A stretch of 64,000 bases of DNA from Avena insularis (GCA_023614405.1 JAJUPC010000238.1:124001-188000); one strand, 5' to 3'. Positions 32,325-44,107 are shown, counted from the first letter of the stretch. The notes: generated by a model not told the origin, from the letters alone. Program-made: numbers and translations.

Positions 32325-33080
32325 TTTACTATTTTGTCATGCACTGTTCAAATTGGGCCCAGTAATGCAACCAGTCGCGACCCGCGAACTTCTGGACCCG
32401 ATATTGTTTTGGCCTATAGAAGGCCCACATTGGTAGAATACTATGCGTCAAGTCGATCTGATACTATTAAGGCCTATGGTCCGCCTGTTACTATTCTCAC
32501 AGCTTGTCGTGGGCCATCCACCAACGGCCCTTCTTTGAGAAGGTCCGTTACTATTCTGGCATTTTACTATTCCGAACGTTAACTGTTTAGGCGATAGGCG
32601 GTCTATTACTGGTCTGGTCGGGTACTGTTCTAGCCGGGTAATATTTTCGGCCTATTATTGTTCATGTCTGGTAAAAGTTTTGGCCTTCTACTATTCTAGC
32701 CTTTTACTATTCTGGTCCATTACTGTTGTGGTCCTTTACTATTTTGGTCTACTACTGTTGCGGCCTACAACTGTTGTGGTCTGTTATTGTTTTGTCCTGT
32801 TACTGCTTTGGAGCATCAGTATTCTGGCCTGTTACTTTTTTGGCCCGTTACTGTTCTGGTTTGTTACTGTGCTGGCCTACTATTATTCAGGCATGCTAGT
32901 GTTCTGGCCTGTTACTATTATGGCATCTTATTGTTCTAGCCTGTTACTGTTACTACTTGCCACCTTGGGGTAGGCCCATTACATTTATGGACTTCTATAG
33001 TTCGGCCTTTCTAAAGCCCATGTGAATATAATAAAAAGTGTATAATTAGCGAGCATCTTTTACTGTTCATGGTTGGCCCA
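32325..33080. repeat. CACTA subterminal repeat field
   Basis: More than twenty variants of TTACTGTTCTGGCC (for example CCTGTTACTATTATGGC) occur in one orientation with 15-25 base spacing. Such arrays at CACTA ends are binding sites for the element-encoded TNP1-type protein. The same motif returns at 43915-44100 in element H. Confidence 0.85.
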
Positions 33081-33259
33081 ATACAAGATGGGCCAATAAC
33101 AAAGCCTGATAATGTTCCCTAATCGACCTAGCTGGCGCAATTATGGTACCGCCTACTGCCCTGCGTTGATGTTGTCAACTAAATACCTAAATGGCCTATG
33201 TGAGTTATCTAGATATTACATCAGCTGCAACCTTCTTAAAATTATTACATATTAAAAAC

Positions 33260-33391
33260 TCAAGGGAAAGAAAATTTGGCATTCCAGTTGACAATCGAGT
33301 TGATAGCAGAGTCCTCAATTTGCTTTCTCAATCTATCACCTACATCTTCCTTTGAGCGTGACAACTACATTGGAAAACCACCTTGAGACAT
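33260..33391 (-). pseudogene. Short coding remnant inside CACTA element G
   Basis: The minus strand ATG at 33391 reads MSQGGFPM, a stop, then LSRSKEDVGDRLRKQIEDSA and NSIVNWNAKFSFP. It looks like the tail of a real protein, placed where CACTA ORFs end, but I cannot assign a family. Confidence 0.3.
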
Positions 33392-34209
33392 GATCTTGCA
33401 TCCCTCTCTTTGGTGGAGATATCAATAATTGTAGAATGAAACTAAGTAATAACAAGTTAATACATCAAACAAGACAAACTACTCATTTGACTGATATGAC
33501 AGGAGCTATGAACTGGAGTTTACAACTGGTCAATGGTTTAATTATTGACCAACACGTCAAACAAACAAGACAAGCAAGCACGCATTAAACAAGTTTGCCT
33601 ACCATGAAACAAGCAATCAAAAAATGTATGTGTGTGGCTTAGAATTTCAGCAAATATAAACTAGCTAGGTCATTTCAAGAAATATATATGGAAGTAGGTG
33701 TATACCCTAGAATGCAAGAGACTTCGGGTGACTCGGAATTTGCGCTGAGCTACACAATGGCATGCAGTTACTGTCATAGCTAAGAATGAACCAGATAGAA
33801 ATTATAATCACATCATACACACTACAAGAAAAGTTGGCTTTTACAACAGATGATTTAAGTGGTTGAAGGCCTGTTTTTCGTGGCTAAAAAGTCTTCTATG
33901 ATGGATGCCCTTCGCGGTAAAAGCCCTGTCACAAAACAATCTACCATGGTTTTTTTCTAATCGTGGCAAATCACACCCTTCAGCCACGAAACTTATTTCG
34001 TCGTAGATCTGTTCGCCAGTGTTATTCCGACGTCATGCAAATCACTACGTGGTAGCAGCTTAGCAATGTTACATTAAACCGATCATAGAAACCGTGGAAG
34101 AACACAGGCCCAGCCAAGGCCTGCTAAATACTACCTAGGCCAGCCCATCATGAGAGCCCAATAAGAAGATGGCTCGTTACTGTTTTGCCCTGCACTGTTT
34201 GAAATGGGT

Positions 34210-35587
34210 TGATGACCCACAAGTATAGGGGGTGTATCGCAGTATTTTCGAGGGAACTGACCCCCAATTTATTGATTCGACACAAGGGGAGCCAAAGAAT
34301 ATTTATAAGCCTTAACAACTGAGTTGTCAATTCAGCTGCACCTGGAAACAATCTTGCTCACAGCAGTTTATCAGTAGCAATAGTTTTGTAGTAGGAATAG
34401 TAAAGTAACAGCAGTAGTAAAGCAAAGACAGTAGTAACAAAAGCAGTAAACAGTGGGATTCGAGTGCGGTAGCCACGGGATGGATGGACGGGCGTTGCAT
34501 GGACAAGACAATTCACATAGCAATCAGAACATAGGGCAATTGCAGATAAATAAGATAAAGCATCCAAGTACTAGACAATCCTAGGCATGTGTTCCATATA
34601 TAGTCATACATGCTCGCAATGAGAACTTGCACAACATCTTTTGTCCTGCCAGCCCGTTTGCAGCGGGGCCTCTAGGGAACTACTGGCAATTAAGGTGCTC
34701 CTTTAATAGAGCACCGAGCAAAGCATTAACACTCGTGAACACATGTGATCCTCACATCAAAGCCATTCCCTTCCTTATCCCGATTTACATCGCCGGGCCA
34801 TAGGTTCTGGACAACAACGTGTGTATACAACTTCCAGATAAGACCAAAAACAATACTATCATAATGAATCAATAACATGTTCAGGTCTGAAATCATGGCA
34901 CTCGGGCCCTAGTGACAAGCATTAAGCATAACAAGTCGCAACAAAGTCATAAAGCACTAATAAAAGATACTAGGCACCATGATGTAACAATCTGATGCCA
35001 TTACATGAACGATCTCATCCAATCCCTACCATCCCCATAGCCTACAGTGGGGGATTACTCAGTCATAGATGGGGGAAACATGGATGGTCGATGGAGAAGC
35101 GATGGTGATGATGATGGCGATGATCTCCTCCAATTCCCCGTCCCGTGAGTGCCGAACGGAGTTTCTGGTGCTGTTTCGTGGAATCTGGTGGTGGCGGCGG
35201 AGCGAAACTCCTTCTGGAAAAACGTCAAACCCCCCGAAGTTTTTAGGTCAGAAGGCTCCTTATAGGCGAAGAGAGAGGCCGAGGGGGTGCCTGGGGGGCC
35301 CACACCACCCCCTGGCGCGGCCTGGCCCGCGCCAGTAGGTGGTGTGGCCACCCCCTGGCTCTTCTCCGTCTCGTATTCTGGCTCCTGGAGTCTTCGGGTG
35401 AAATAGGATTTTTGGCATATTTTCCGGGATTTTTCCTGATAGTTGATTTTCTGCACAAAAAGTAGACACCAAGGCAATTCTGCTGAAAACAGCGTCAGTC
35501 CGCATTAGTTGTATCCAACTCACACAAGTATAGAGGATAAACAATAGCAAAAGTCTTCGGGAAAGTAGATACGTTTTGGACGTATCA
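34210..35587 (-). repeat. 3' LTR of element C
   Basis: 1378 bp, plus strand TGATGACCCACAAGTATAGG ... GTTTTGGACGTATCA. The minus-strand promoter region has a TATA-like CTATAAGGAGCC near 35252-35265 and a GC-rich inverted repeat (35301-35346) about 40 bases upstream of it. Confidence 0.92.
35301..35346. repeat. GC-rich inverted repeat in the LTR of element C
   Basis: CACACCAC, CTGGCGCGG, a short loop, CCCGCGCCAG and GGTGGTGTG pair to form a near-perfect hairpin just upstream of the TATA-like box on the minus strand. The right LTR has the outer arms but a mutated inner arm (43410-43465). Confidence 0.75.
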
Positions 35588-35602
35588 ACTCCCCCCAAGC
35601 TT
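35588..35602 (-). other. 3' polypurine tract of element C
   Basis: The minus strand AAGCTTGGGGGGAGT lies directly before the TGATACGTCC start of the 3' LTR. A second copy (AAGCTTGGGGGAGGT) is at 37773-37787. Confidence 0.85.
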
Positions 35603-37809
35603 AGCTTATTGCTTGTCCTCAAGCAATTCAGTTGAAAAATGAGTGCGATAAAAGAACTTTCACGAACACATTTGCTTCATAAGATGTAAATATTCTCAGC
35701 AATGCGATCAACTACTTAAACAGTTCATAATAAAGAGTATGCAACTGAGTCTACTTAATACTCATTACAAGCTATGAAGAGATTCCAACTCAAGAATAAT
35801 ATGTAGCATGAGGCACAAACATAAGCAACATTATAATGCTCATAGAAAGGTATGATAGAGTGGTATCTTGCTTGCCTTTGATTATGAATATCAAGGCACC
35901 TCTGAATTTTAAGTGATGACTAGAAGTAAAGATATCAAGGATACAAGCATCAAAGTCATAACACAAATAATCAAGTAATGGAACAAACACAAAGAATGAC
36001 AACTATGCTCTCAAGAAGGTGCTCAAAGAATAAATGGAGACTCAACAAGTAAAGAAAAAGGTTTTGAATAATTTTTGAAAAGCTTCCAAATGCTGAAAGT
36101 ATGGTACTCATTAGCTTTGAGCTCTCATTTCCCCTATCATAAGCATCTTTAAATGGTTAAGGTTAAAGTGACACAACTAAGAGGATATGCTTGATAAGTT
36201 ATAAATCGAAGTTTCATGCCCCTTACTTACGAAGACCGATCCTCATGCTACTCAACTTCAGTCACAAGTAAGCTCTTGTCATTGTAAGTATATACGTATC
36301 ATAGAGAACTGCCAACGGGGTACCCCTTGCACATGACACGGGATCTATCCCATAATCAAAATAACAAGGCAAGCAGACAATGAGCATCTCGGTGATCTTT
36401 TTATTTACTATGTGCATAGATTTTTATTGAGGATGCTTCATAGAATGCTCATTATGGTTATGCTGCAAGTTTCCACCATGATTAGGCATGGCTTAGGCTA
36501 GCGGCCTAGGCGTTTCTCTAACATACATACAAACTCCATGATCTTACAAGTTCCGCTTTTATTTACACCGTCGGGATCCATAAGCAAAAGAACATGATAT
36601 CAACTAGGTACAAAGTACCTATGAAGCGTTGAAAGCGGTCCCCATGATACATGGTTCTGCTAACTTCAACTCATAAAGCGCAAGCATATGCGCAACAAAG
36701 GAGGACGCAATGGTTCAGGTTTATTAAGTGCAAGAAAATAAAGTGTGCCATCAAGTTCATGAGAGCTTTACTAACTAACTTTCTCATAACAAGCAAACAT
36801 TTTATTCGGAAGAAAACAAAGCATATTGAATATGCACGGAAGTAGCAAATGATGCTAATAGGTAGGTATGGTGGACACTTTGAAAATATTTTGTTTAGGG
36901 AGTTGGGAACTTGAGTAAAACATACTCAGTGAAAGTGAAGGCTAGAAATAGTAAGGGAGCGACAAACGAGAGAGCAATAGCTGTCATTATAATGCTTGCA
37001 ACAAAACAGGACTACTCATGGCATGGAAGTGATTCAAGATCCTCAAGGGAAAATAATTCATCAAGGCTTAACTGATTATCACAGTCATGTGCATGCGTGA
37101 GCATGTGCCAAGTCAATTCAAATGAAACATTTAGAGGAGGATACCACGGTGTCATACCGATTTATGAATAGAGTAATGCAAGCAAACATTCATAAGACAT
37201 GCTACAAACTTTTAGCGAGCTGGGGCTAATCATAAGAAAGCAAGAACTACTAAGCATCCAAAGAAAACATACACTCTACATGAACGGACTAAGCAAGCTC
37301 ACAATGATGAGTATATGTACAAAAATGAAAACAAATAGAGTTTGTTACCAGCCTCTTACCACGCCTCAAGTTGTCATTAATCCTCATTATTGCTCTTCAC
37401 TTGTGTGGCTTGAATAATAATATGAAACCAATATCCACTAAGGACTGCTGAACCCTGTAGCAAACTCACAAAACCAAAGAAGAACGGAAAATATTTTTTG
37501 TGTTTTCGATTTTTAAACAAGAGCCAAAAGGGAAAAACAAGCAAAGCAAAATCTTTTTGGGTTTTTTGAATAGTTCAAGCAAAGAAAAAAGGGAAAAGCA
37601 AACCAAAGCAAAAAGAAGAAGAAAACCAAAGAGAAACAACAAAAATATTTTTGGTCTTTTTGTGTTTTTAGAAAGCAAAAGCAAAGAAGAACGAAAACTA
37701 AAAAGAGAACGAAAACATGAATATACAAAGTACCGACGCAACATGATATGGAGAAGAGTGCGGTGTCGGCGTACCTCCCCCAAGCTTAGGCTTTTGGCCT
37801 AAGTGGGTA
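35603..37809 (-). other. Conserved non-coding 3' region of element C
   Basis: About 2.2 kb without coding capacity. It carries an internal polypurine-like copy at 37773-37787. Much of it (about 35.9-37.1 kb) matches, in reverse complement, element D at about 61.3-62.7 kb, for example GTTAGAGAAACGCCT, GGGGTACCCCGTTGGC and GAACTTGATGGCACACTTTA. An A-rich stretch (37490-37700) is low complexity. Confidence 0.75.
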
Positions 37810-38921
37810 TCAATCCATGTACAGATAGGGGTTCCAAGCGGACGGATCTTGGTAAGAATGGTCGTAGCTGGGCCCATGAGAAGAAGAAGAAGGTGCCCAA
37901 TCATAAGTGAGCTGCTGATATGAAGACTCTCCCTCATTCGAGGGCTGGACTGAATCATCCGTAACCTCCCTTCTTGTGTCCTGCTCCTGTTGGGAGACTC
38001 TCCAAAGTACATGTCAAGCTCATCCTCAGCGAGGGACCATCCTTACATGTTATCAAGGTTAAACAAAACAGGTGCAGGCAAAAGAACAACATGCTCGGAC
38101 ATGCTCTTTCTCCAACCAGCTTTGAGAAAGGTTATTTCATAAGATAACTCACTCATACTAGCCCACTAGGAAACAAATTTATGTTGTATCATGGAATTAA
38201 GATCAAGCCTTTCTATTGGAAACTGTAGGTCTAGATGATGAGGCACTAAACCATGCAATGCTAGTAAACGAGAAGCAACGAGGCCTCTACAAATTCCACC
38301 ATTATCACGGTTAGCAGCAAGACGGAGAGCTATCAAAGCACGTAAGTTGTAAGACCTATCTCATTTAAGAGCAGCAGAGATAAATGCTAGATCAAACGAA
38401 GGTAACTTATTGGCAGTTTTCCTAGCAAGAACACACTTGGAAATAAAGTAGGCAAAGTAGCGAATGGAGGGAAAATGAATGTTGCAGATTTTTCCACTCT
38501 CCTTCGAGAAGCTACTCCCTTGGAAAAATTTTGCGTATAAATCCATGAGTGGTTCAGGTCTCTCCTTAATCTTTCTACATGATCCCCATTGAGGTACCTT
38601 AATAGCTGCACAAAAATCATCAAGAGAAAGGTCGACAGCTATATTGTAAATTTTGTAATGGACCATGGGGTTAGGCAAAGAGTGACTAAATTGGAAGTCC
38701 TGCACCACAGACATGGTTAGCTTCACAAATTGACAAGGTTCATCTTCCAAAAAGTGCTCTAACCCTGCATTAGAAACCAAAGTGTGTAAATCTTGTAGAA
38801 TTCCTGCAGCTCTCATGAACTTAGAGCATGGATAAATGGAAGGAAAAACTTCCTCCTCCCGGTGGACCTTCATGACCTCAGTCACCCAAAGCTCATGTTG
38901 GTTTAGGTAGTGTTCACTCAT
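37810..38921 (-). pseudogene. ATHILA ORF-1-like protein of element C
   Basis: A minus-strand frame begins MSEHYLNQHELWVTEVMKVH and contains NPMVHYKIYNIAVDLSLDDF, IKVPQWGSC and IHFPSIRYFAYFISKCVLAR. This pattern resembles the Arabidopsis ATHILA ORF-1 family, which also occurs in grass Athila-lineage elements; its function is unknown. A stop follows ISAALK (about 38360). The coding continues leftwards with another stop and a frameshift near 38 kb, ending in a Tyr/Ser-rich tail (SSYQQLTYDWAPSSSS ... WNPYLYMD) at 37810. About 370 codons in total. Placed between protease and 3' region, where pol would normally lie. Confidence 0.65.
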
Positions 38922-39753
38922 CTTCTATTCCGAAATTTAAACACCTATTAAACAAGTAATTGCAAAGTAAATATAATGAATGATTCTACTCATAGGGACT
39001 TGCAAGAGGCCTAAACATGCATCAAAACTATATCTCTAAGCATCAACCAAGCTTACAAGCTCTCATAACCAGTCACCTATAGCAGCAAAATACTCAATAT
39101 ATAATCCACTAAACACAAATCTACTTGGACAAGGGGAGGAGTCACATACCAGGGAACAAATGCTCCAAATTTCAGCAAGAAAGATGGGCTGAGCATGGAG
39201 ATCGAAAAAAACGAGAGCAAGCACAGCAAGAACACGATTTTAAGCTATGAACTGGAGCTTACTCGGGAGAGAGAAGAAAGTGGCAGGTGACAGAGTTACT
39301 GGGGGCCAGGGGTGGCCCACACCAGGGCATGGCGCCACCATGTGGTGTGCCTGCCTGGTGGGCCCCCCTGGTACCTCCCAGGTACTCTTCTGCCCCTTTT
39401 TTCACGTAAAAAATTAATATGAATTTTTCTAGAATTTTTCGAGACACTTTATTTTTGGGCATTTTTCAGAAATAGAAGAATGATTTTTCTGACAGAAAGA
39501 TTTTTTTTCTTTTGGAAACATGATGCAAGGACAAAACAAGGCTAGAACTACATAAGCTCTAACATGCAAGCAACTAACAACAAAAAGAAAACTAAATGAA
39601 AGAAAAAACTAAAATGCAAAGGATAGAAATAAACGGAGATAATCATAATGAATACATTGTTTTGTTCAATGGAATCCTTTTGTTAACAAGGTTGATCAAG
39701 TCTTGCTACCAAAACAATTGCATATGAGACAAAACTTTGTACTCCACTAATGA

Positions 39754-40518
39754 TTATGTTACCTCAACCTTGATAGCAATGGTCCCAATCATAATAGTTT
39801 CAAATTTTTCTCTTGGTATGGGACAATATATTTCTCCAACTTGAATGCCTTCAACATGTTCAATTGAATTCAAACCATAAGTCCTTTCAATCTTCTTGGG
39901 GAAATAGACAGTATGTTCCTTGTCATTAACATTGAAGGTCACCTTTCCTTGATTACAATTAATAACAGCTCCTGTAGTATTAAGAAAAGGTCTCCCAAGA
40001 ATAATAGACATATTATCATCTTCGGGCATTTCAAGCACAACAAAATTAGTTAATATCAAGCAATTGTGAGCCACCTGAACAGGTACATCCTCACATATAC
40101 CCACAGGAATAGTGGTAGATTTATCAGCCATTTGAAAAGATATATCAGTTGGTATTAATTTTTCAAGTTGAAGCCTCTTATAGAGAGAGAAAGGCATAAC
40201 ACTAACTCCAGCTCCCAAATCACACAAAGGAGTTCTAACATAATTGTTCTTAATAGAGCAAGGGATAGTTGGAATCCCTAGGTCTCCAAGTTTCTTAGGA
40301 ACCTTACCATTGAAGGAATAATTAGCAAGCAAAGTAGAAATTTCTTCATTAGGGAACTTCCTTTTATTCGAGACAATGTCCTTCATATACTTTGAGTAAG
40401 GAGGCAATTTAATAGCATCAGACAAAGGAATTTGCAAGAATAAAGGCTTCATCCACTCACAAAACTTATTATAGTGTTCATCTTCCTTTGACTTGTGTTT
40501 CTTATTAGGGAAAGGCAT
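39754..40518 (-). CDS. Aspartic protease of element C
   Basis: A 254-codon open frame. The region before the core has FCEWMKPLFLQIPLSDAIKL, typical of Athila-lineage gag-pro junctions. The retropepsin core is PLCDLGAGVSVMPFSLYKRL, with the D-L-G-A active site intact, then FVVLEMPEDDNMSIILGRPF. It would cleave the gag polyprotein. It lies downstream of gag in a different frame; the linker (KTVVEPSEPAIDPNSISISD, 40620-40760) is in a third frame, so at least two shifts separate gag and protease. The frame ends KVEVT without any RT. Confidence 0.8.
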   Translation of the reverse strand: MPFPNKKHKSKEDEHYNKFCEWMKPLFLQIPLSDAIKLPPYSKYMKDIVSNKRKFPNEEISTLLANYSFNGKVPKKLGDLGIPTIPCSIKNNYVRTPLCDLGAGVSVMPFSLYKRLQLEKLIPTDISFQMADKSTTIPVGICEDVPVQVAHNCLILTNFVVLEMPEDDNMSIILGRPFLNTTGAVINCNQGKVTFNVNDKEHTVYFPKKIERTYGLNSIEHVEGIQVGEIYCPIPREKFETIMIGTIAIKVEVT

Positions 40519-40731
40519 AGGTTTTTGGACCCAAGGTTCTCTTTCACTACCATGTTTCTTAGCAATAAAATCTTCTTTGGTGTATTTAGTATTCTTAGTG
40601 TGATTTTCAGGTTCTTCTTCAACTTTTCTTCATTAGGAACAACATTTTCTTCATTACCACTTTCAGTTTCAGCATCAGAGATAGATATACTATTAGGATC
40701 TATAGCAGGTTCAGAGGGTTCTACAACAGTT

Positions 40732-42259
40732 TTATGTTTCTTTTTTCCTTTTCTTACGAGTAGAACCACTATTTTCAGCTTGTTGAGAATCTTGCTCAAT
40801 TCTTTTGGGATGCCCCTCAGGATATAGATGATCCTGGGTAGAAGCACCACTTCTAGTTCTAATTTCATAAGCATGTTTTTCTTTAGCAGCATTAACTAGC
40901 AAGTCGTTTTGCACTTTAATGAGTTGATCTATTTCAGTTTGAACCATTTGAAAGTGTTTAACAATCATTTTAACATCATTAGAGGTTCTTTCCACAATAT
41001 CTTTCAACTGAACAATAGCTCTAGTGTTTTCCATTAGATGATTTTGCACCCTTTTATTAAAGTTATCTTGCTGAACAATAAAGATATCAAATTCTTCTAA
41101 GCATTGATCAGGAGGTTTAGAGTAAGGGATATCACCTTCATCAATGTGTTGGAGAGAGTGTACCTCAATAGTGGATGAGTAGGGAATAGGCTTACATAAT
41201 TCTTCTATAGGAGGTAAATTCTTGACATCTGCAGCTTTAATTCCCTTCTCCTTAAGACATTTCTTAGCTTCCTTCATCACTTCATCATTTAATTCAATAA
41301 CTCCCCTATTCTTTGATGTTGGAATAGGCACAGGAATAGATGGATCAGGTACAATTATGTCAGGTATAGCTTTTTTAGGAGGAGTCCAATCTTCATAATT
41401 CTTGCTTATTTTAGCCATTAATTCCTCAGCTTCCTTAGGAGTCCTATTCCTGAAAACACAATCAGCACAACTATCTAGGTATGTCCTAGATTCCTCTCTT
41501 AGTCCATTATAAACTATATCAAGAAGCTCATTCTTAGGTAATGGACTTCCAGCTTGTGCATGAATCAAAGCACAAAACCTTGCCCAAGATTCAGGCAATA
41601 CCTCTTTCTCTCCCTGTTTAAAATCAAAAAGTTCCTGCAAGATAGCATGTCTAGCACTAGGAGGAAAATATTTCTTCAGGAAAGTACTAATCAAGCACTC
41701 AGGGCTATCAATAGATCCAGGAGGTAAATTGCTAAACCAAGTTTTAGCTTCTCCTTTCAGTGAAAAGGGAAAAATCTTAGCAACAAAGTAAGTACGCATC
41801 TTAATATCATCAGAAAACAAGCCACTCATGGTAGAAAGATCATTCATATGTGCTACCGCACTTTCATTCTTAGTCCCACAAAAAGCTTCTTTCTCGACAA
41901 TAGCTATGTAAGAGAGATCGAGAGACAAATCATAATCTTCATCTATAATGTTTATGGGAGAAGCAGCAAACTTAGCAGCATGAGATAATTTGGGTCTAAT
42001 AATACGCCTCTCAAGGAGACTCTTAGCAGCGCTCCTATCATGGGTGTTCTTACATTCTTTAATAAACTCATCGGTCATCATAAGCATCAGAAGTTTCAGA
42101 TTCAACAGTAGTAGCAGTGTGTGTAGCATGTGTATGTGGTGGTGTAAGGAACGTACTCATAACAGACGGTGAATCAAGAGCAGCGGAGGTGTTCAGAACC
42201 GTACCTCTTCTTGTAGTGGATGGTAAAATAGGAACCTTGCCATCACGAGACTTACCCAT
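40732..42259 (-). pseudogene. gag of element C
   Basis: Starts MGKSRDGKVPILPSTTRRGT at 42259. A frameshift near 42070 (SDAYDD then DEFIKECKN) moves into the main frame. The Retrotrans_gag core is AKIFPFSLKGEAKTWFSNLP, ECLISTFLKKYFPPSARHAI and ESWARFCALIHAQAGSPLPK. A conserved CX2C-type CADCVF follows, then a coiled helical region (QLKDIVERTSNDVKMIVKHF) and a basic tail (RKKRKKET). No CCHC knuckle. Gag forms the particle and packages RNA. One frameshift breaks this copy near its N-terminus. Confidence 0.82.
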
Positions 42260-42319
42260 GATGGATGGATAACATCAAACAATAGAGAATCCAAGTGAAC
42301 TTGATAAATAAAGCTATGC

Positions 42320-42337
42320 TCCCCGGCAACGGCGCCA
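42320..42337 (-). other. tRNA-Asp primer-binding site, element C
   Basis: The minus strand TGGCGCCGTTGCCGGGGA is a perfect complement to the 3' end of plant tRNA-Asp, 11 nt inside the 5' LTR. Confidence 0.93.
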
Positions 42338-42348
42338 TAAAATAGTCT

Positions 42349-43706
42349 CGATGACCCACAAGTATAGGGGTGTATCGCAGTATTTTCGAGGGAAGTGAAA
42401 CCCAATTTATAAGCCTTAACAACTGAGTTGTCAATTCAGCTACACCTGGAAACAATCTTGCTCACTGCAGTTTATCAGTTGCAATAGTTTTGAAGTAGGA
42501 ATAGTAAAGTAACAACAGTAGTAAAGCAAAGACAGTAGTAACAAAAGCAGTAAAGAGTGGGATTCGAGTGTGGTAGGCATAGGGATGGATGGACGGGCGT
42601 TGCATGTACAAGACAATTCACATAGCAATCAGAACATAGGGCAATTGCAGATAAATAAGATAAAGCATCCAAGTACTAGACAATCCTAGGCATGTGTTCG
42701 ATATATAGTCATACGTGCTCGCAATGAGAACTTGCACAACATCTTTTGTCCTGCCAGCCCGTTTGCAGCGGGGCCTCTAGGGAACTACTGGCAATTAAGG
42801 TGCTCCTTTTAATAGAGCACCGGAGCAAAGCATTAACACTCCATGAACACATGTGATCCTCACATCAAAGCCATTCCCTTTCAGTTATCCCGATTTCTAT
42901 CACTTCGGGGCCATAGGTTCCGGACAACAACGTGTGTATACAACTTGCAGATAAGACCAAAAACAATACTATCATAATGAATCAATAACATGTTCAGATC
43001 TGAAATCATGGCACTCGGGCCCTAGTGACAAGCATTAAGCACAACAAGTCGCAACAAAGTCATAAAGCACTAATAAAAGATACTAGGCACCATGCCCTAA
43101 CAATCTGATGCCATTACATGAACGATCTCATCCAATCCCTACCATCCCCATAGCCTACAGCGGGGGATTACTCACTCATAGATGGGGGAAACATGGATGG
43201 TCGATGGAGAAGTGATGGTGATGATGATGGCGATGATCTCCTCCAATTCCCCGTCCCGGCAGGGTGCCAGAACAGAGTTTCTGGTGCTGTTTCGTGGAAT
43301 CTGGTGGTGGCGGCGGAGCGGAACACCTTCTGGAAAAACGTCGAACCTCCCAAAGTTTTTAGGTCATAAGGCTCCTTATAGGCGAAGAGAGGCCGAGGAG
43401 GTGCCTAGGGGGCCCACACCACCCCCTGGCGCGGCCTGGCCTGGCTCGTGCTAGCAGGTGGTGTGGCCACCCCCTGGCTCTTCTCCGTCTCGTATTCTGG
43501 CTCCTGGAGTCTTCGAGTGAAATAGGATTTTTGGCATATTTTCCGGGATTTTTCCTGATAGTTGATTTTCTGCATAAAAAGTAGACACCAAGGCAATTCT
43601 GCTGAAAACAGCGTTAGTCCGCATTAGTTGTATCCAAATCACACAAGTATAGAGGAGAAACAATAGCAAAAGTGTTCGGGAAAGTAGATACGTTTTGGAC
43701 ATATCA
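42349..43706 (-). repeat. 5' LTR of element C
   Basis: 1358 bp, plus strand CGATGACCCACAAGTATAGG (first base mutated from T) ... GTTTTGGACATATCA. It lacks about 40 bases present in the left LTR after CCCAATTTAT. The LTR promoter drives leftwards into gag. Confidence 0.92.
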
Positions 43707-44107
43707 TGGGCCCAAAAATGCAGCCAGTAGCGGCCCGCAAACTTTCTGGCCCGATTCTGTTTCGGCCTACAGAAGTCCCATGTTGGTCCAACATGGTCTT
43801 GTCCATTAGCAGCCTGCGCCAACTCGCTCATGTATACTTAAGCCTATGGTCAGCCCATCACTGTTATCGCAGCCCATCCTGGGCTGCCTACTGACGACCC
43901 TTCTCTAAGATGGTTCGTTACTGTTCCGACATGTTACTGTTCTAGCGTTTTACTATTCCGTCCTTTAGCTGTTTAGGCCCACAAGCATCCCTTTACTGTT
44001 CTAGCCTGGTAAATTTGTCGGCCTATTACTGTCCTCGCCTGGAAATTTCTCAGGTCGTTATTGTTCAGGCTTGTCACTTTTCTGGCCTTTTACTTTTGTG
44101 GTCGGTG

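Larger units (their letters stand above)
28831..33829 (+). mobile_element. CACTA element G, left part, interrupted
   Basis: The left terminus is CACCATTCATTCAAGAAAAG, a damaged form of CACTACAAGAAAAG, followed by TTGGCTTTTACAACGGAC. Text after it (TTTTCGTGGTTGAAGGCC) matches element H at 33830. Element E is inserted at 28930-32044 with TSD GCCTT. Past E it continues with the same text as H (CAATCTACCATGGTTTTTTTC) and a dense field of subterminal repeats. No right terminus is seen; element H begins at 33830 inside or next to it. Confidence 0.7.
34210..43706 (-). mobile_element. Non-autonomous Athila-lineage element C (gag, protease, ORF-1)
   Basis: A 9497-bp minus-strand LTR element, flanked by TGGGT and TGGGC (5-bp duplication with one change). 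From right to left: 5' LTR, tRNA-Asp primer site, gag, protease, an ATHILA ORF-1-like ORF, a 2.2-kb non-coding 3' region and the 3' LTR. RT, RNase H and integrase are absent. LTRs differ by about a dozen changes in the first 290 aligned bases plus a roughly 40-bp deletion in the right copy. Movement would need enzymes supplied in trans. Confidence 0.9.
33830..44107 (+). mobile_element. CACTA element H, left part, interrupted by element C
   Basis: Begins with an intact CACTACAAGAAAAGTTGGC terminus. It aligns with element G through ACAACAGATG, CTACCATGGTTTTTTTC and GACGTCATGCAAATC. Element C is inserted at 34210-43706 between TGGGT and TGGGC. After C the text resumes with GCCCGATTCTG and TTACTGTTC subterminal repeats until about 44107, where LTR-like DNA begins. 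No right terminus (CTTTTCTTGTAGTG) is found, so H is truncated or continues elsewhere. No transposase is visible in this part. Confidence 0.72.

Noticed and set aside
37466..37802. Lys-rich and Phe-rich frames on opposite strands
   Set aside because: Product of a low-complexity A-rich stretch in the non-coding 3' region of element C.
34210..43706. Assigning elements A-F to named Triticeae families
   Set aside because: Needs a database comparison that I cannot run. Names would be guesses.
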